Origin: Pseudomonas bubulae
GTDB lineage: Bacteria > Pseudomonadota > Gammaproteobacteria > Pseudomonadales > Pseudomonadaceae
NCBI RefSeq assembly: GCF_900618535.1
Contig: NZ_UYJA01000001.1
Coordinates: 372,001 to 436,000, forward strand
Direction of reading: 5' to 3'
Length of the DNA: 64,000 nt
This document shows, piece after piece, positions 43,487-52,997 of the stretch. Position 1 is the stretch's first letter, and each line of letters begins with the position of its first letter. A program made the translations under genes and the position numbers. The notes beneath the pieces are model-generated. The model was not told where the DNA came from. It was given only the letters and a program-made list of their open reading frames with translations, and searched no databases.

Positions 43487-44244
43487 CGGTACTGAGTTGT
43501 AGCAACCTGAGTTACCGCGTGGGTGATGCCCAGCTGTTGCAGGGCATCACCCTCAGTGTGCAGCGCGGCGAAACCCTGGGGATAGTCGGGCCCAACGGCT
43601 CCGGCAAGTCCACATTGCTCAAGCTGCTGGCCAACCTGCGGGTGCCCGGCCAGGGCCAGGTTTTACTGCACGGGCAAGCGCTGCGCAAAATGAGCCAGCG
43701 CAACATTGCGCAAACCCTGGCGGTGGTCGAGCAGCATGCCGACACCCACGACAGCATTGGCGTTTTTGATGCCGTCGCGCTGGGCCGTACACCCTGGCTG
43801 TCGGCGCTAAGCCCGTGGTCAGCCAGGGACACGGCCATTGTCGAGCAGGCACTGGCCGATGTGGATGCTACGCATCTGCGCAACCGTACCTGGCGCGGGC
43901 TCTCGGGTGGTGAGCGACAACGCGTGCATATCGCCCGGGCCCTGGCCCAGCGCCCGCAAATCCTGTTGCTGGATGAGCCCGCCAATCATCTGGATATCCA
44001 GCATCAGCTGGCCATATTAAAAACCATACATGCCCTGCCCGTGACCACCCTGATCGCCATGCACGACCTCAATCAGGCCCTGAGCTGTGATCGCCTGGCG
44101 ATTCTTGAACGTGGCCGCTTGATGGCGCTTGGTAAACCCCTTGAAGTCCTGACCACGCAACGGCTGCAGAGCACATTCGGGGTACAGGCGCATTACCTGA
44201 CTGACCCTTTTGACGGCGCGCAGATCCTGCGTATGTGCGTTTGA
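43483..44244 (+). CDS. ABC transporter ATPase, BtuD/FecE-like
   Basis: The 253-residue nucleotide-binding subunit has Walker A GPNGSGKST (36-44), the signature LSGGE (140-144), Walker B LLLDEP (161-166), and the switch histidine in LIAMHDLNQAL (about 190-200). It powers import by the permease. Translation is coupled to the permease by a 4-nt overlap. The cupredoxin gene begins 22 nt after its stop. Confidence 0.92.
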   Translation: MTVLSCSNLSYRVGDAQLLQGITLSVQRGETLGIVGPNGSGKSTLLKLLANLRVPGQGQVLLHGQALRKMSQRNIAQTLAVVEQHADTHDSIGVFDAVALGRTPWLSALSPWSARDTAIVEQALADVDATHLRNRTWRGLSGGERQRVHIARALAQRPQILLLDEPANHLDIQHQLAILKTIHALPVTTLIAMHDLNQALSCDRLAILERGRLMALGKPLEVLTTQRLQSTFGVQAHYLTDPFDGAQILRMCV

Positions 44245-44266
44245 ATACTATTTAAGAGAGCCACCC

Positions 44267-44707
44267 ATGCGTATTTCATCCCTGACCCTGCTGCTGACCA
44301 CTGCCCTGCTCTGTACTTCGGCACTGGCACAAACCCACGAAGTGAAAATGCTCACCCGCAGTGCCACGGCCGGTATGGTCTATGAACCGGATTACCTGCA
44401 GATCGCCCCCGGCGACACGGTCAGGTTCATCCCCACACAAAGCGGCCACAATGCGGCCACACTGCCCGGACTGCTGCCTGAAGGTGCGCAACCGTTCAAG
44501 GGCAAGATCAACCAGGAGGTAGAGCAAACCTTCAGCGTGCCCGGCCTCTACGGCATTCAATGCACCCCGCACCTGGCCATGGGCATGGTCATGCTGATTC
44601 AGGTGGGCGAACCTTCTACCGAGCCCCCGGTGCTGCCCGCCACGTTACCCAAACGCGCGTTGGACCGTTTGACTGCTGCACTGCAACAGCAGCAGGTGGC
44701 GAAATGA
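44267..44707 (+). CDS. pseudoazurin-like periplasmic cupredoxin
   Basis: The 146-residue protein has a signal peptide (1-21, ending ALAQ). The type 1 copper ligands are H61, C99, H102 and M107 (SGHNAAT; YGIQCTPHLAMGM). After removing 21 residues they become H40, C78, H81 and M86, the standard pseudoazurin numbering. Blue copper proteins of this class transfer electrons to denitrification or oxidase partners, yet no such partner is near. Its place inside a cobalamin-riboswitch transport operon is unusual and suggests a metal-binding or redox role in uptake. AAGAGAG lies upstream of the ATG. Confidence 0.9.
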   Translation: MRISSLTLLLTTALLCTSALAQTHEVKMLTRSATAGMVYEPDYLQIAPGDTVRFIPTQSGHNAATLPGLLPEGAQPFKGKINQEVEQTFSVPGLYGIQCTPHLAMGMVMLIQVGEPSTEPPVLPATLPKRALDRLTAALQQQQVAK

Positions 44708-46047
44708 GTGCCGTGGGTACGCGCTCCGCGATCCTGATCGCCCTCGCCAGCCCCCTGGCCGTGGCGGAGTCGGCCCAGGAGCAAGCCAAGGGCTTTATTG
44801 AAGACAGCACCTGGAGTGTGGTCAACCGTACGGTCTACGACAGCCGTGAGTATCGCCACGGAGCCAGCAACAGCGGCGCACGCAATGCCTATAAATCGCG
44901 CTCCGATCGCAATGGCTATGCCGAAGAGTGGGCTTACGGCTTGATGGGCACCCTGCAATCAGGCTTTACCCAGGGCCTGATCGGTGTCGGGGTGGATGCC
45001 CACGCCTATATGGGCCTCAAGCTGGACAGTGGCGGCGGTCGCGCCGGCAAGGCCCGCCTGCTTGGGCTGGACAACGACGGCTACCCCAAGGACAACTACG
45101 GCCGGGGTGGCGTGGCGCTCAAGCTGCGTATGTCAAACACGGTGCTGTCCTGGGGCGAGCAGCGGGTCAAGACCCCGGTGTTCAGCTCATCCGACAGCCG
45201 CTTGCTGCCGGAAACGGCCACGGGGGTGTTCCTCACCAGCAACGAGTTCAATGCCCTTAAAATGGTCGGTGGGCATTTCACCGAAAGCACCGACCGCAAT
45301 GCCAGCAGCCACAATCAGGGCTTTGTGGTCAATTATTCCAATGGCCCCAAAGGCAATGCATTCGACCTGGCCGGGCTGGTGTATACCTCGAGCAAAAACC
45401 TCAGCGCCAGCCTTTACACCTCGCGCTACGAAGACACCTGGAACCAGCATTACCTGGGCGCCGTCTTCAGCCACGCGCTGGATGAAAACCGCTCGCTGTC
45501 GCTGAACCTCAACCTGTACCGCACAACCGATGAAGGCAAGGCGCTGTCGGGCAATATCGATAACACCACCTGGAGTTTGCTGAGCACCTATGCCCAGGGC
45601 CCGCACAGTTTCAGCGTGGGCTATCAGAAAGTGCATGGCAACACGCCATTTGATTATGTGACACGGGGCGCGATTTTCCTGACCAATGCGGTCCAGCTAT
45701 CTGACTTCAACGCACCCAACGAACAATCATGGCAAGCGCGTTACGACCTGGCGATGACACCCTGGGGTATGCCGGGGCTGGTGTTCAGCGCAGCGTATGT
45801 GCGAGGTAGCCAGATTGACGGCAGCCATGTGGATCCGCGGGGCGGCTATGCGTACCTGGGCTATGGCAAAGGCGGGAAGCACTGGGAACGGGATCTCGAA
45901 GCGCGCTATGTGGTGCAGAGCGGTGCAGCCAAGGGCACCATCATGTCATTGCGACATAATGTCCATCGCGGCAATACCGCACAGGCCGAACTGGATGCGG
46001 ACCAGATACGCCTGGCGGTCGAATACCCGCTGACGGGCCGGTTTTAG
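44704..46047 (+). CDS. OprD-family outer-membrane porin
   Basis: The 447-residue product has a short signal sequence ending AVAES and the OprD pattern: KGFIEDSTWSVVNRTVYDSREY, then EEWAYGLMGTLQSGFTQG, the NEFNALKMVGGHFTESTDR constriction-loop region, and the strand-turn repeats of an 18-strand barrel ending in AVEYPLTGRF with a terminal Phe. OprD channels let small substrates enter the periplasm. Its ATG overlaps the cupredoxin stop by 4 nt, so the whole operon appears to be a single expression unit. A porin here takes the place of the usual TonB-dependent receptor. Confidence 0.9.
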   Translation: MSAVGTRSAILIALASPLAVAESAQEQAKGFIEDSTWSVVNRTVYDSREYRHGASNSGARNAYKSRSDRNGYAEEWAYGLMGTLQSGFTQGLIGVGVDAHAYMGLKLDSGGGRAGKARLLGLDNDGYPKDNYGRGGVALKLRMSNTVLSWGEQRVKTPVFSSSDSRLLPETATGVFLTSNEFNALKMVGGHFTESTDRNASSHNQGFVVNYSNGPKGNAFDLAGLVYTSSKNLSASLYTSRYEDTWNQHYLGAVFSHALDENRSLSLNLNLYRTTDEGKALSGNIDNTTWSLLSTYAQGPHSFSVGYQKVHGNTPFDYVTRGAIFLTNAVQLSDFNAPNEQSWQARYDLAMTPWGMPGLVFSAAYVRGSQIDGSHVDPRGGYAYLGYGKGGKHWERDLEARYVVQSGAAKGTIMSLRHNVHRGNTAQAELDADQIRLAVEYPLTGRF

Positions 46048-46108
46048 GTAAACCAACCGTAGCAGTTGCCGAAGGAACGAGGCTGCTGCTACGGCGTTTA
46101 ACTGCGAA

Positions 46109-46573
46109 TCAGTGCATCGAACCATGATCGTGGTGCATCGGCATGCTATTAAGTGCACGCGCCTCGGCCTTCACCTCAATCTGTTCCTTGACCCCTTTGC
46201 TGTCTTCAACAATAAGGGTCAAAGGTACCTGGTCACCGGCTTTGACCTGATTGACCAGGTCAATCAGCATCACATGGTAGCCCTCAGGTTCGATAGCCAC
46301 GCTCTTGCCCGCCGGTAGCGCTACCGATGTCACTGGCTGCATGCTCATCACGTCGTTTTGCATCTTCGATTCGTGGATCTGTACGGTCTTGGCTACCGGA
46401 GAACGGACTTCAACCAGCTTGCTGTCGGTGCTCGAAGTAATGTGCATAAAGGCACCGGTCGAAGGCTGACCGGCCACGGTGGCGCGCACCCAGGCATCAT
46501 CAACAACGGTTTGCGCAGAAACGTGCAGGCTCATGCCCAGCAGTGACAACAGTAGATACTTAACAGGCTTCAT
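46109..46573 (-). CDS. PCuAC copper chaperone
   Basis: The 154-residue periplasmic protein (signal peptide 1-20) has the PCuAC Cu(I) motif H(M)x10Mx21HxM in exact spacing: H67, M78, H100, M102. A C-terminal tail, MPMHHDHGSMH, adds histidines and methionines. PCuAC delivers copper to the CuA or CuB sites of cytochrome oxidase together with SCO1. It lies 30 nt downstream of the SCO1 gene on the same strand. The coding region converges on the OprD gene. Confidence 0.92.
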   Translation of the reverse strand: MKPVKYLLLSLLGMSLHVSAQTVVDDAWVRATVAGQPSTGAFMHITSSTDSKLVEVRSPVAKTVQIHESKMQNDVMSMQPVTSVALPAGKSVAIEPEGYHVMLIDLVNQVKAGDQVPLTLIVEDSKGVKEQIEVKAEARALNSMPMHHDHGSMH

Positions 46574-46602
46574 AGGGTTGGCTCATTCCAAAGTGCACAG
46601 GA

Positions 46603-47208
46603 TTAGCAGACTGACATCACGGTGAGCAGGTCTTCGGCACACTGCTTGGCTGACAGTGAAGGCGACAGGCCAAGACGCAACACACCACGGGAATCGAAAA
46701 CGAAACTGGTTGCGGTGTGAGACAGGGTGTAAGAGTCACCGGTAGGGATCTTCTCGTAAAACACCTTGAATTCCTTGGCCGTAGCCGCGGTTTCTTCCAG
46801 TGTGCCGGACAAGGCAATAAAGCTCGGGTCAAAGGCTTTTACATAGGCATCAAGCATCTCCGGCTTGTCGCGCTCCGGGTCCAGGGTGATAAACACCACC
46901 TGCAAGCGGTCGCCGTCGGGGCCCATCATTTTCTTCGCCTGGGCGGCACGGGCCAGGGCGGTCGGGCACACGGCCGGGCACTGGGTAAAGCCGAAGAAAA
47001 TCATCGGCATCATCCCGCGAAAACTGCCCAGCATCATCTCGTTGCCTTGAGCATCCCTGAGCTTGAATTTGCGCCCGAGGATTTCATTGCTGAGGTCTTT
47101 GCCGTACTTGTATGACAAACCGCTGCCAGGGTCGCAACCTGCGATCAAGCCCAGGCTGAGCAAGCCAAGACCGGTGACTACGCGGCGGCGAGTCAGTAAA
47201 TCATTCAT
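46603..47208 (-). CDS. SCO1/SenC copper-binding thioredoxin-fold protein
   Basis: The 201-residue protein has an N-terminal twin-arginine-like, lipoprotein-type signal (TRRRVVTGLGLLSLGLIAGC, Cys25). The SCO copper motif is CPAVC (C77, C81), and the third ligand lies in LSHTATSF (His near 164). SCO proteins insert copper in cytochrome c oxidase. AAAGGA precedes the ATG. A strong hairpin lies 18 nt upstream in the leader. The gene is co-transcribed with the PCuAC gene. Confidence 0.92.
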   Translation of the reverse strand: MNDLLTRRRVVTGLGLLSLGLIAGCDPGSGLSYKYGKDLSNEILGRKFKLRDAQGNEMMLGSFRGMMPMIFFGFTQCPAVCPTALARAAQAKKMMGPDGDRLQVVFITLDPERDKPEMLDAYVKAFDPSFIALSGTLEETAATAKEFKVFYEKIPTGDSYTLSHTATSFVFDSRGVLRLGLSPSLSAKQCAEDLLTVMSVC

Positions 47209-47225
47209 GTCAGGTTCCTTTAAGC

Positions 47226-47248
47226 GGCCTTTTCCAACGGAAAAGGCC
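47226..47248. repeat. 10-bp perfect hairpin in the SCO1 leader
   Basis: GGCCTTTTCC and GGAAAAGGCC pair exactly around the 3-nt loop AAC. The element lies 18-40 nt before the SCO1 ATG, in the presumed untranslated leader. It could control translation or RNA stability. There is no T-run on the coding strand, which argues against a plain terminator. Confidence 0.5.
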
Positions 47249-47486
47249 TTTAACCTGCGTATTATCAGGCAGGTGTGTACGCTGCCCGATGCCAGGAGTG
47301 ACCGGCTTGGCGCGCACGATTGCTGTGGGGTAGACGTGTTGCATGGGCGCAGAATTTACCACTGTCGCTAGGCTGTCGCACGGCAGTCACGCCCCTCAAT
47401 GGTGCACTACAGCGCCAGCAGCCTGTAAAACCGGGGGATGCAGCAACGCCTGCGACAAATCGACACAGGCATGATTTCTGGCGGAT

Positions 47487-48890
47487 TCAGCGCTTTGCAC
47501 TATGGGCAATCACCTGTCGCACCGTTATAAACAGCAACGCAGACAACACGGCATACAGGCCAAAGAGCCAGGCGGCAGCATTGGCGGCACCCTCCACGCC
47601 ACCCGTAGCGGATAAACCGGCCATATTCGCAATCATCCCCGCCAGTGCCGCGCCAATCGCCGTGGCAATCAGTTGCACGGTGGTAATGGACGCACCGGCA
47701 ATGTCCTTTTCGCTGTCAGGCACATTGGCCAGTACTCGGGTAAGCAGATGCGGCCACGCCAGCCCGATCCCTGTACCGACGCCGATCATTGCCAGGGAAA
47801 CGCCGGTCAGGCTGATCAATGAACTGCCGCTTTGCGGCACACAGACAGCCGCCAGTGCCAGCCCCGACACCACAAATACGGGGCCGCAGCAGATTGCCCG
47901 GTTGGCAGATGCCAGCGCCAGGCCGCTGCTGTAAAGCGCACCAAGGGTCCAGCCGGCCGCCATCAGTGCTGCAATATAGCCCGCCACCAGCGGGGTTTGC
48001 AGATGCAGAACCTGCAAGAAGTACGGTACAAACACTTCGCTGGTCATGCCAATGACCATCAGGCTCATCGACAGATAGATCGGCAACAGCGCACTGCCAG
48101 GGCTCAGGCTGTGCTTGGGCAACATGCGGTGCCTGTCGCTGCTTTCAACACGGTACACGGCATACAGCAGTACCAGCCCGATCACCAGCCCAAGCGCGTT
48201 ATACAGCGGCGATGGCTTGATGCTGCCCAGGGCAATCGCCATCACCACGCCAGTCAACAGCAACAGTTGCAGCCAGGGCAAGACCAGACGAGGTGATGCC
48301 TCGACTCTTTTCCCGGGCAGCATGGCCCAGGCCAGCAGCATAAACAGCAGGGTTACCGGGATCAGCGCCCAGAATGCTGCACGCCAGGCATCGTACTGCG
48401 CAAACACCCCGCCAACGGCCGGGCCAATCAAGGTCGCGGCGCCCCACATTCCTGAAATCAGGGCCATTGCCCTTGGCCACAGGGTTTGGTTGAACACCAG
48501 TCGGATCATTGAATATGGCAGGGCAAACAACAGTCCGCCGCCAAGGCCTTGAATGGTGCGCCCCAACACCAGCACGGCCATGTCAGGGGCGCTGCTGCAC
48601 ACCCCGCAACCCAGCGCAAAGACCAGCCCGGCGAGGCTATACGCGAGCCTGGGGCCAAGGGCCGACAGGCATTTGGCCGATACTACCGAGCCAATGATCG
48701 AGGCCACCACAAACAGTGTGGTGTTCCAGGCGTAGTAATCCAGCCCGCCGATATCCTTGACCACCGAGGGCAAAATGGTTGTCACCAGATACACGTTGAT
48801 GGCATGCAACGCCACTCCGCCTGCCAGTGCCACCGATCGCAGCCCGTTGCGGCCCCATAGCAATGCCGACCATCCCGATGCCGTTGTCAT
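47487..48890 (-). CDS. 14-TM MFS transporter (DHA2-like)
   Basis: The 467-residue inner-membrane carrier has the MFS D1-type opening ALHAINVYLVTTILPSVVKDIGG, the GRTIQGLGGGLLFALPYSMI helix and motif C region GMWGAATLIGPAVGG. This identifies a drug-export-type carrier. AAGGAAGG before ATG 48890 decides the start. It is divergent from a SufR-like regulator gene, with a palindrome between them, so regulator-dependent control is likely. Confidence 0.85.
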   Translation of the reverse strand: MTTASGWSALLWGRNGLRSVALAGGVALHAINVYLVTTILPSVVKDIGGLDYYAWNTTLFVVASIIGSVVSAKCLSALGPRLAYSLAGLVFALGCGVCSSAPDMAVLVLGRTIQGLGGGLLFALPYSMIRLVFNQTLWPRAMALISGMWGAATLIGPAVGGVFAQYDAWRAAFWALIPVTLLFMLLAWAMLPGKRVEASPRLVLPWLQLLLLTGVVMAIALGSIKPSPLYNALGLVIGLVLLYAVYRVESSDRHRMLPKHSLSPGSALLPIYLSMSLMVIGMTSEVFVPYFLQVLHLQTPLVAGYIAALMAAGWTLGALYSSGLALASANRAICCGPVFVVSGLALAAVCVPQSGSSLISLTGVSLAMIGVGTGIGLAWPHLLTRVLANVPDSEKDIAGASITTVQLIATAIGAALAGMIANMAGLSATGGVEGAANAAAWLFGLYAVLSALLFITVRQVIAHSAKR

Positions 48891-48933
48891 TTCCCTTCCT
48901 TGAGTTCCATTTCGATGCAATCAGCCTATTATA

Positions 48934-48947
48934 AAAGCAAATGCTTT
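48934..48947. promoter_or_regulatory. inverted repeat between MFS exporter and SufR-like regulator
   Basis: AAAGCA-AA-TGCTTT is a perfect 6-bp inverted repeat 43 nt before the exporter start and 67 nt before the regulator start. It is well placed for a repressor acting on both genes. Confidence 0.55.
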
Positions 48948-49014
48948 GGTAATTATTTATCCTCCAAGCGGTATGATCCCCCCATAAACCTCATTACCCT
49001 GATGACTTTGTACG

Positions 49015-49674
49015 ATGCCCGTGACCGACTCTCCTGATATTGCACGCAACACCGGGGCCACTGCCGAGCGGATCCTGTTTCTGCTTAAAACCCGTGGGCC
49101 ATTGAAAACCGCGGATCTTGGGGCAATGCTCGATATCACCCCGGAAGCTGCGCGCCAGCAGATTCAGAAGCTGGTAGACGGCGCCATGATCGTTGGCTGC
49201 CTGATGCCGCCGGTTGGGGCCGGGCGCCCTTCGCAAAAATGGGTATTGACCGATACCGCTCAAGCCAGATTCCCCAATACCCATGCGCAGCTCACGGCGC
49301 AGTTGATTGATTCAATCAAGCTGATCTACGGCAATGAAGGGATCGACAAAGTGGTCGAGAGCATGGAACTGGCCAATACCCGCGAATACGTTGCAGCCTG
49401 TGAGCAAGGGCGAAACCTGCAAGAGAAAGTTCAGGTGCTGGTGGCCATACGCGACAGCGCCGGGTATATGGCGAGCATGGAAGCTGAAGGCGAGAACTGG
49501 TTGATCATCGAAAATCACTGCCCGATCTGTGTTGCAGCGCAGCAATGCCAGGGCTTTTGCCGGGCAGAGTTGCAAGTGTTTCAGGCGGCCATCGGGGACT
49601 CGGGGCAGGTTGAGCGAACCGAACACATGATCACAGGCAGTCGCCGTTGCGTGTATCGGGTAACCCCTGCTTGA
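49015..49674 (+). CDS. SufR-like winged-helix regulator with Fe-S cysteines
   Basis: The 219-residue protein has an N-terminal DeoR/ArsR-like winged helix (about 15-80; ILFLLKTRGPLKTADLGAML, then the wing AGRPSQKWVLTD). The C-terminal domain carries C169-x-x-C172, C178 and C182 (HCPIC, QCQGFC) and C212 (RRCVYRV). This layout recalls SufR, which binds a [4Fe-4S] cluster. It lies opposite a drug-export-type MFS gene, so it could sense redox stress, iron or an antibiotic and derepress the pump. Confidence 0.85.
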   Translation: MPVTDSPDIARNTGATAERILFLLKTRGPLKTADLGAMLDITPEAARQQIQKLVDGAMIVGCLMPPVGAGRPSQKWVLTDTAQARFPNTHAQLTAQLIDSIKLIYGNEGIDKVVESMELANTREYVAACEQGRNLQEKVQVLVAIRDSAGYMASMEAEGENWLIIENHCPICVAAQQCQGFCRAELQVFQAAIGDSGQVERTEHMITGSRRCVYRVTPA

Positions 49675-49764
49675 CGCGCATTTTTTTCACATAGGCTTCA
49701 CCTCTCCGCCACTTCCTCCCGATTAACGTGCTGGCCATAACTTACGTCGATAACAGGCGCGCAG

Positions 49765-51465
49765 ATGGAAAGCATGGCTGGCGTTGTACCTTGCAATACC
49801 CGCACTCGAGGTGTTGAGCGCTGGGCAATACCCGGTTTGATCCTGGCTTTTGTCGTATTTTATCTTTTGCCGCTGATGAGCCACGGCTTATGGATACCTG
49901 ACGAAACCCGCTATGCCCAGATCAGCCAGGAAATGCTCCATAGCGGCAACTGGGTAGCCCCACACTTTATGGGCTTGCGCTATTTCGAGAAGCCGGTTGC
50001 CGGTTACTGGATGATCGCCATCGGGCAAGCTGTATTCGGTGACAACCTGTTTGGTGTGCGGATCGCCTCGGCACTGAGTACCGGGCTGAGTGTCTGGCTG
50101 GCATGGCTGATTGCCGGGCGCCTGTGGCATGACCCGCGCAAGCGTTTTGCCAGCGCACTGCTGTATATGAGTTTTGGACTGGTGGCCGGGCAAGCCGGCT
50201 ATGCCAACCTCGACCCGCAGTTCACCTTCTGGGTCAACCTCAGTCTGGTAGCACTCTGGTATGCCTTTGACAGCACCACCCGCCGCGCGCGCATCGGTGC
50301 CTGGGCCGTGCTGGGCGTGGCCTGCGGCATGGGCTTTATGACCAAGGGGTTTCTGGCCTGGTTACTGCCCGTGTTGATCGCCGCTCCCTATGCCTTGTGG
50401 CAGCGGCGCGTCAAGGAAGTGCTGAGCCATGGCCCGTTGGCGATCCTTGTCGCAGTGGCTGTCTGCCTGCCGTGGGCGCTGGCGATCCACCATCAGGAAC
50501 CGGACTTCTGGCAGTTTTTTTTCTGGAACGAACACGTACGCCGTTTCAGCGCGGCCGATGCACAACATACCCAACCCTGGTGGTTCTACCTGCCGATCCT
50601 GTTGGCCGCCAGCCTGCCCTGGGCGGCCTTGCTGCCGAAAACCCTGATGGATGCCTGGAAACACAAGCGCCAACCTGCGATCGGCTTTCTGCTGTTGTGG
50701 ATGCTGCTGCCACTGGCCATCTTCAGCATGAGCAAGGGCAAGCTGCCCACCTACATCATGCCGTGCCTGCTGCCTTTGGCGCTGCTGATGGGCCGAGCCG
50801 TGGTTTCATGGATTGAACAGGCAAAGGGCCGCACCCTGCGTATCAACGGCCTGTTGAATGTGCTATTGGCGGTTGCCGGCCTGGTTGGACTGGCTTACCT
50901 GCAATTCAGTCGCCCGGTGTATGAGAACACCGAGGTGTTCAGCCTGTCTCTGGTCTATATCGTGTTGCTGGGCTGGCTGCTTAGCAACGCCCTGCAAGCC
51001 CTACGCCCGCTGCTGCTGTGGGCAGCACCTGCGATGGGCATGGGTGTGCTGGTGGCGCTGTTGCCCGCTGCGATGCCGGGAGTGATCATCAACAGCAAAA
51101 TGCCCGATCAGTTTATTGCCGAGCATGTACAGGAACTGAGTCAGGCCCGCACGCTGCTCAGCAATGACCTGGGCGCGGCATCGGCCCTGTCCTGGCGCCT
51201 GGGTCGGCCTGATATCACGCTCTATAACAGCACCGGAGAGCTTAAATATGGTTTGGGTTATGCCGATTCAGCCGGGCGTCAGGTTGATATGGATAGCATC
51301 GATCGCTGGATGAAGGAGGCACGTTTACGCGGCTCGGTCGGCGTGGTCATGCGCGCTCATTCGGCACTGGAAACCCACGAAGTCGAGCTGCTGCCGCTGG
51401 GTGGCAAGCGCTACGAACGCGGTGATCTCGCGATTTTCATCTTTCCCAAGGTTCAGCCTGAATGA
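49765..51465 (+). CDS. GT39 glycosyltransferase (ArnT-like)
   Basis: The 566-residue inner-membrane enzyme has about 12 helices and the ArnT/PMT first-loop motif [14 protein letters not shown] (acidic pair at 46-47), followed by [17 protein letters not shown]. These enzymes move a sugar from undecaprenyl phosphate to lipid A or other acceptors on the periplasmic side. It is not ArnT itself: there is no arn operon nearby. ATG 49765 is called, but the in-frame ATG at 49774 (after GGAAAG) is equally possible. The second GT39 gene overlaps its stop. Confidence 0.87.
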   Translation: MESMAGVVPCNTRTRGVERWAIPGLILAFVVFYLLPLMSHGLWIPDETRYAQISQEMLHSGNWVAPHFMGLRYFEKPVAGYWMIAIGQAVFGDNLFGVRIASALSTGLSVWLAWLIAGRLWHDPRKRFASALLYMSFGLVAGQAGYANLDPQFTFWVNLSLVALWYAFDSTTRRARIGAWAVLGVACGMGFMTKGFLAWLLPVLIAAPYALWQRRVKEVLSHGPLAILVAVAVCLPWALAIHHQEPDFWQFFFWNEHVRRFSAADAQHTQPWWFYLPILLAASLPWAALLPKTLMDAWKHKRQPAIGFLLLWMLLPLAIFSMSKGKLPTYIMPCLLPLALLMGRAVVSWIEQAKGRTLRINGLLNVLLAVAGLVGLAYLQFSRPVYENTEVFSLSLVYIVLLGWLLSNALQALRPLLLWAAPAMGMGVLVALLPAAMPGVIINSKMPDQFIAEHVQELSQARTLLSNDLGAASALSWRLGRPDITLYNSTGELKYGLGYADSAGRQVDMDSIDRWMKEARLRGSVGVVMRAHSALETHEVELLPLGGKRYERGDLAIFIFPKVQPE

Positions 51466-52988
51466 CTCTGATCAAACGCTGGAACAGCGAGCAAAAAGGC
51501 TTGCTGGTGTTGTTGGCCGTATCTGCCCTGCTCTTGTTGCTGGGCCTGGGTTCACGGGAGCTCTGGGGCCCGGAAACCCGCTGGGCCAATATCGCCCTGC
51601 AGATGCTGCAGAGCGGTGATTACCTGGATCCTTATCTGAAAGGCTCGCCCTACTACGACAAGCCCCTGCCCTCGTACTGGCTGATCACGGCAACCGCAAG
51701 CTTGATGGGTGGCCTGGGCAACTGGTCCTTGCGCCTGTCATCCGTTATTGCCGCCTGGCTAAGCGTGTGGCTGGTGTACCTGCTCGGCGAGCAGTTGTTT
51801 CGCAAGGGCACCGGGCTGATCGCTGGCTGGATGCTGGCCACGACCTTCTACTTTGTATTCTGGGCGCGGGTGGCCACGGCGGACATCCTTACGGTGTTCG
51901 GCTTGCTGGCGGCAGTCTGGTGGTACTGGCGCGGCCCCGATGACACCCGTCTGAGCCGGTACTGTGTGTTTTTCCTGTTGCTGTCCCTGACCTCGCTGCT
52001 CAAGGGGCTGATCGGTTTTATCCTGCCAGGGCTGGTGCTGTTGCCTCATCTGCTAAGTGAACAACGCTGGAAGCGTCATCTGAACCTGCGTTTGCTCCTC
52101 GCCCTGGTGGTTGCCGGGGCCGTATATATGCTGCCCTTCGTGCTGTCCCACCTGTATGGCGCGCCCACCTATGGCGAAAGCGGGCTGGAACTGGTGCTAC
52201 GTGAAAACGTGGTGCGGTTCTTCAACCCCTTTGACCATATGGGGCCGATCTACACCTACCTGATCTACTTGCCGGCCTACACCCTGCCCTGGGCACCGTT
52301 CTGGATGATCGGGCTGTGGGTGGCCGTACGTCAATGGCGGCATATCGAGCCCAATACGCGGTGGCTGGTGTGGGGGCTGGGTTTGCTGTTTGTATTTTTC
52401 ACCGCCAGCGGCAGCCGGCGCAGTTATTACGTGTTGCCGCTGGTGCCGTTGGCCCAGCTGCTGGCGGCCTGGTGGGTGACCCGGCGCATGGCGCAAGGCA
52501 AAACCAACCCGCGCCGCTGGAACATCGGTTTCGGCATGAGTGCGACGTTACTGCTGTTGGTGCTGGGGGTGTTCTATCCGTGGTCCAACGGCGGCGGCGG
52601 GGTTATCCAGTTTGGCCAGGATGTGAAAGCGCGGGCCAGCCAGCAGGCGCCCTGGGATCAGTGGCGCATGGTGATGATTGATGTCGACAACAAACTGCCC
52701 ATGTATGTGCAGAATGAAGGCGAGCCGTTCTTCTATATCGACCAGAGCCAGGATTACCCTCGCGATGGCGACAGTGCCGGGTTAATGGCCTGGCTGGACA
52801 AAACCAGCGGCCAGCATTTCAACCCGCAACGTACGCTGATTTTTGCCCAGTACCGCAGTGGCGATCCCCTGCCCCTTGGCTACTTGAGCGTGGATCACCA
52901 GACCCTCACCAGCCAGCCGGACAATGGCGACCGGTTGTTGCACAAACGCGAAGGTGGCAGCGTGGTGTATATCCCGCAATTACCCTGA
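51462..52988 (+). CDS. second GT39 glycosyltransferase (ArnT-like)
   Basis: The 508-residue protein is a homologue of its upstream neighbour, with [21 protein letters not shown] (the first acidic residue of the pair is Pro37, E38 kept) and [14 protein letters not shown]. The membrane topology is similar. It starts at an ATGA overlap with the first gene, so the two are produced together and may act on one glycan or as a pair. The change in the acidic pair may reduce or shift activity. Confidence 0.86.
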   Translation: MTLIKRWNSEQKGLLVLLAVSALLLLLGLGSRELWGPETRWANIALQMLQSGDYLDPYLKGSPYYDKPLPSYWLITATASLMGGLGNWSLRLSSVIAAWLSVWLVYLLGEQLFRKGTGLIAGWMLATTFYFVFWARVATADILTVFGLLAAVWWYWRGPDDTRLSRYCVFFLLLSLTSLLKGLIGFILPGLVLLPHLLSEQRWKRHLNLRLLLALVVAGAVYMLPFVLSHLYGAPTYGESGLELVLRENVVRFFNPFDHMGPIYTYLIYLPAYTLPWAPFWMIGLWVAVRQWRHIEPNTRWLVWGLGLLFVFFTASGSRRSYYVLPLVPLAQLLAAWWVTRRMAQGKTNPRRWNIGFGMSATLLLLVLGVFYPWSNGGGGVIQFGQDVKARASQQAPWDQWRMVMIDVDNKLPMYVQNEGEPFFYIDQSQDYPRDGDSAGLMAWLDKTSGQHFNPQRTLIFAQYRSGDPLPLGYLSVDHQTLTSQPDNGDRLLHKREGGSVVYIPQLP

Positions 52989-52997
52989 CCATACCCT

